Source of the DNA: a virus
Length of the DNA stretch: 30,391 nt
Reading direction: 5' to 3' (one strand)
IMG/VR virus record: IMGVR_UViG_3300032086_001352
Span: 1 to 30,391 of that record
Positions 27,858 through 30,391 of this stretch are shown piece by piece. The notes under the pieces are model-generated. The model ran no database searches and was not told where the DNA came from. It saw only the letters and a program-made list of their open reading frames with translations. The stretch's first letter is position 1, and every line of letters starts with the position of its first letter. The translations under genes and the position numbers were made by a program.

Positions 27858-30391
27858 GACCTAACTCCTATTTGTGGATAAGGATATATATTATTTTTAC
27901 TAACAAGGTAAACTGTATTTACATTTAGGTTTAAATCTTGCACTTCTTGTTCTGTTCTTACATAGTTAATAGTTTTGGTTTGCTTATCCATGAATATTAT
28001 ACCCTCAAGGTCTCCTTCACTTCTTTTAATATTTAGATAGTTTAGAATATTATATTTTCCATATACTTGCCTAAATTCTACATCATTTCCTGCCTGAAGT
28101 AATTTGAGAAGGTGGCCGATTCGTTTTTTATCTAATGCTGTATTAGTTGCTTGTATTATACCTGCTGTACTGCGTAATGCTTTTTTCTTTCTTGCTGGGT
28201 CAGTTGCTAGTTTAGGATTCTGTAACATTTTAATATGCATCGCACTATTTAATCCTGTTGTAGGCATATTAGCAACTTCTTCTATATCAGCAAAGTCTAA
28301 TTTAAATCCTTCCACTTTGCCTGACCAAGTTGCATCTGGTTGTACATGATAGTCCTTAAACCTGGCATCTTTTGCTGTTTTAGTTTTTAATTCTATATGG
28401 CTTCCGTCAATAAGTAAGTCTCCTTTACCTTTACCTGAACCAATACCTGTAATTTTACTGCTCAGTGTAGCAAGTAAAAACTCACCAGCACCTATACCCT
28501 GACCTATAACGTCTGATAGGTCATCAATAAATTCTGTAATATAATCCTCTTTTCCATATCCTATAAACACTTCTGAGAAATCATACTTACCACCAGATAA
28601 TAGTTTTGTAGTATCTACAAGTTGATCTTTTTTCCATTTTGCAAGTAGTTGAGCTCGTTCTAAATTTGTCATTTCTAAACTAGCAATCATTTTAGCAATC
28701 TTTAATTGATTTCTTCTTACTTCAGCATCATCTATGTCGTCTAATTTTAACATAATACTTTTTAATCTACCACCTACACCCATATCATCTAACAAACCAT
28801 CTATATATTGAACAATTCTATCTGTTTGCGAGTCGTCATCTGGTAAATCTTCAATCTTTTGTATTACTTCGTCTTTATTTTCTACTAACTTTACATCTTT
28901 TTTAACTTCAGGATGTAATTGGCTACTTGCATAACTTCTTAAAATACTTCTTAAATCTGCTTTATCTCCTGACTTACCTCTTACTGCTCTAAAATCTGAT
29001 AGCATTTGTGGTATAGGCAATGCCCAGAAGGCGTCCATTTGCTTTCTTAAATCTCCTGCCTCCATGGGTTCTGATAATAATTTGTTTAATAGATATGGTA
29101 TACTATTATCAGGCAATGCATCACTGCTAGGACCTTCGCTTCTTTTACTTAAATTTTCCAATACTTCTGATTGCTCTACTATTCTTAACTGTTCTACTAA
29201 TGGTAGTTTATCAAATTTGGTAAAGATACTTTCTTGTGATAATGGAAATCTTGCCGCATTTACGGCACCCATAAAAGTATCAAAAGGTCCATTAAGTCTC
29301 AATATTGATAAAACTTCTTTCTTAAAGTTGTTGTCTTGTTGAGGATTGTTTAAAAATGCTACCAATTTATTTACTTCGCCTCTTGGTAAGTAATTCTGTA
29401 TTCCCTGTTGCATCATAATATTAAACAATCTGTGTTCCCTGGCTTTATCGTAATCTGTATTTGTCGAATCTGAACTTCCATATACTCCGCTTACATCATC
29501 ACCTTTGCCACCGTCTGCATTTTTTCTAAAATAGTTTCCAGCACTGACTTTGTAGTTGTTTCTGATATATTTTTCTGCATCTCTTACTGCGGCACCCCAT
29601 CTTGCTAATCCAACTAGATTGTTACCTTCAGAGTCAGTACCTGCTCTCCACATGGGGTCGCCATCATACTGTTGATATACTTTTCTCAATAAATTTATAC
29701 CTTGGTCATTTACACCACGTTCTATTCCTAAATAGTCTGCTAGATTGCCCCAATCTGTTTCACCTGCTATGCCATTTGAGGAACCACCATCGTCTGGTTC
29801 AATACCAGCCGCTATGGCTAACTTATCTAATGGTTTGCCCATGTCTTCTGGATTTATTTCTACTTTGCCATCAAGTACTTTTTTAAGAATGTTTTCTAAT
29901 GCTACTTTAAAACTTCTTTCATTGTTGGCCATTTCTTTTGCAACAACGTCTTTCATTTTTGCTGGGTAATGTTCCCAATCAAATGCATCAAAACGTTTTT
30001 GCTCTGCCTCGTCATCCATATTCTCCCAACTTATGCCATAACTTCTGTTTAATGGCTCTCCGCTTTTGGGATTTTTTGTTTCTTCATCAGGAAATAAATC
30101 GTCTTGTCCAGGTGCACCTTTTCTGCTGTCACCTTTGTGGGAAATCTCAATACCGATATTTTGTAATTTTTGGTATACATCACCATCGCCTTGAATAAAC
30201 TTATCTTGGTCAATTAAGTCCTTCCAACTATAACCATATATTCTATTGAATCTATCTAATATTCTTTTATACCCTTTTTTACGCCAAGTGTGATAATAGT
30301 TTTTGTTTTTTTCAAAAGTGTCTATGAGTTCTAAGCCATTAGTGGCATCCTCGGCATCACTCCAGTGACTGGAAGGTATAACATATACTTT
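27854..30391 (-). CDS. Very large virion-associated protein with PD-(D/E)XK-like C-terminal domain, N-terminus cut by window edge
   Basis: The frame is open without a stop from 27854 to the right edge (845 codons), beyond the internal ATG at 30019, so the true start is outside the window. The N-terminal part seen has two related phrases, FNRIYGYSWKDLIDQD and LNRSYGISWENMDDE, suggesting an internal duplication. The middle is helical and acidic. About 190 residues from the end GKGDLLIDGSHIELKTK fits a PD-(D/E)XK nuclease core (GD...ExK). It ends by overlapping the Gly-rich gene by 4 bp. A virion-carried nuclease or DNA-binding protein is possible; function is not known. Confidence 0.7.
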   Translation of the reverse strand, partial: KVYVIPSSHWSDAEDATNGLELIDTFEKNKNYYHTWRKKGYKRILDRFNRIYGYSWKDLIDQDKFIQGDGDVYQKLQNIGIEISHKGDSRKGAPGQDDLFPDEETKNPKSGEPLNRSYGISWENMDDEAEQKRFDAFDWEHYPAKMKDVVAKEMANNERSFKVALENILKKVLDGKVEINPEDMGKPLDKLAIAAGIEPDDGGSSNGIAGETDWGNLADYLGIERGVNDQGINLLRKVYQQYDGDPMWRAGTDSEGNNLVGLARWGAAVRDAEKYIRNNYKVSAGNYFRKNADGGKGDDVSGVYGSSDSTNTDYDKAREHRLFNIMMQQGIQNYLPRGEVNKLVAFLNNPQQDNNFKKEVLSILRLNGPFDTFMGAVNAARFPLSQESIFTKFDKLPLVEQLRIVEQSEVLENLSKRSEGPSSDALPDNSIPYLLNKLLSEPMEAGDLRKQMDAFWALPIPQMLSDFRAVRGKSGDKADLRSILRSYASSQLHPEVKKDVKLVENKDEVIQKIEDLPDDDSQTDRIVQYIDGLLDDMGVGGRLKSIMLKLDDIDDAEVRRNQLKIAKMIASLEMTNLERAQLLAKWKKDQLVDTTKLLSGGKYDFSEVFIGYGKEDYITEFIDDLSDVIGQGIGAGEFLLATLSSKITGIGSGKGKGDLLIDGSHIELKTKTAKDARFKDYHVQPDATWSGKVEGFKLDFADIEEVANMPTTGLNSAMHIKMLQNPKLATDPARKKKALRSTAGIIQATNTALDKKRIGHLLKLLQAGNDVEFRQVYGKYNILNYLNIKRSEGDLEGIIFMDKQTKTINYVRTEQEVQDLNLNVNTVYLVSKNNIYPYPQIGVRS

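Noticed and set aside
1-30391. Insertion sequences, integrase or attachment sites
   Set aside because: No transposase or integrase motif and no terminal inverted repeats were seen; tRNA genes are intact phage genes, with no repeated 3' end.

Overview
The window looks like part of the genome of a marine, A+T-rich, T4-like myovirus, probably infecting a proteobacterium. Reasons: tightly packed genes, nearly all on the minus strand, with 1-4 bp stop/start overlaps; class Ia ribonucleotide reductase (nrdA-nrdB); a T4 DexA-like exonuclease; a PAAR spike-tip protein; a long repetitive fibre-like protein; two tRNA genes; recurrent NATAAATA motifs like the late promoters of T4-type phages; and several small proteins of the kind carried by T4-like marine phages. 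No photosynthesis genes are seen. The exact host cannot be read from this window.

Layout from left to right. 1-1.2 kb: a partial minus-strand gene, a divergent 40-aa plus-strand gene and a DexA-like exonuclease, with near-consensus sigma70-type promoters. 1.2-4.2 kb: a surface-carbohydrate-like group of two GT-A-type glycosyltransferases and an apparent fusion of a 2OG-Fe(II)-oxygenase-like domain to a 'sporadic carbohydrate cluster' domain. 4.2-4.7 kb: tRNA-Ala(UGC) and tRNA-Thr(UGU) on either side of a lysine-rich protein. 4.7-7.3 kb: small unknown proteins and a class 3 lipase. 7.3-9.9 kb: a metabolic and membrane block with a 7Fe ferredoxin (FdxA type), a PiT-like transporter and several single-helix membrane proteins. 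10.0-14.7 kb: an SGGLDS PP-loop (asparagine-synthase-like) enzyme, a subtilisin-like protease, a radical-SAM-like protein lacking the third cluster cysteine, and an intact radical SAM protein. The middle two are on the plus strand, against the surrounding direction. 14.7-18.8 kb: PAAR protein, small Sm-like protein, nrdB, nrdA. 18.8-22.1 kb: an unknown protein, the fibre-like protein and a PD-(D/E)XK nuclease. 22.1-30.4 kb: a block of probable virion or internal proteins, several sharing a short N-terminal leader with a nearby [LI]xE site, plus an SGNH hydrolase, a ParB-fold protein and a very large protein that runs off the right edge.

How the genes fit together: near-consensus sigma70-like promoters precede exonuclease, ferredoxin and nrdA, which suits early genome degradation, redox supply and dNTP synthesis. 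NATAAATA motifs precede fibre, structural and accessory genes, which suits late expression. The most striking global signal is that the pentamer GCWGC (GCAGC/GCTGC) is completely absent from all 30,391 bases by my line-by-line reading, while GCSGC is common. This suggests strong counter-selection against one recognition site.
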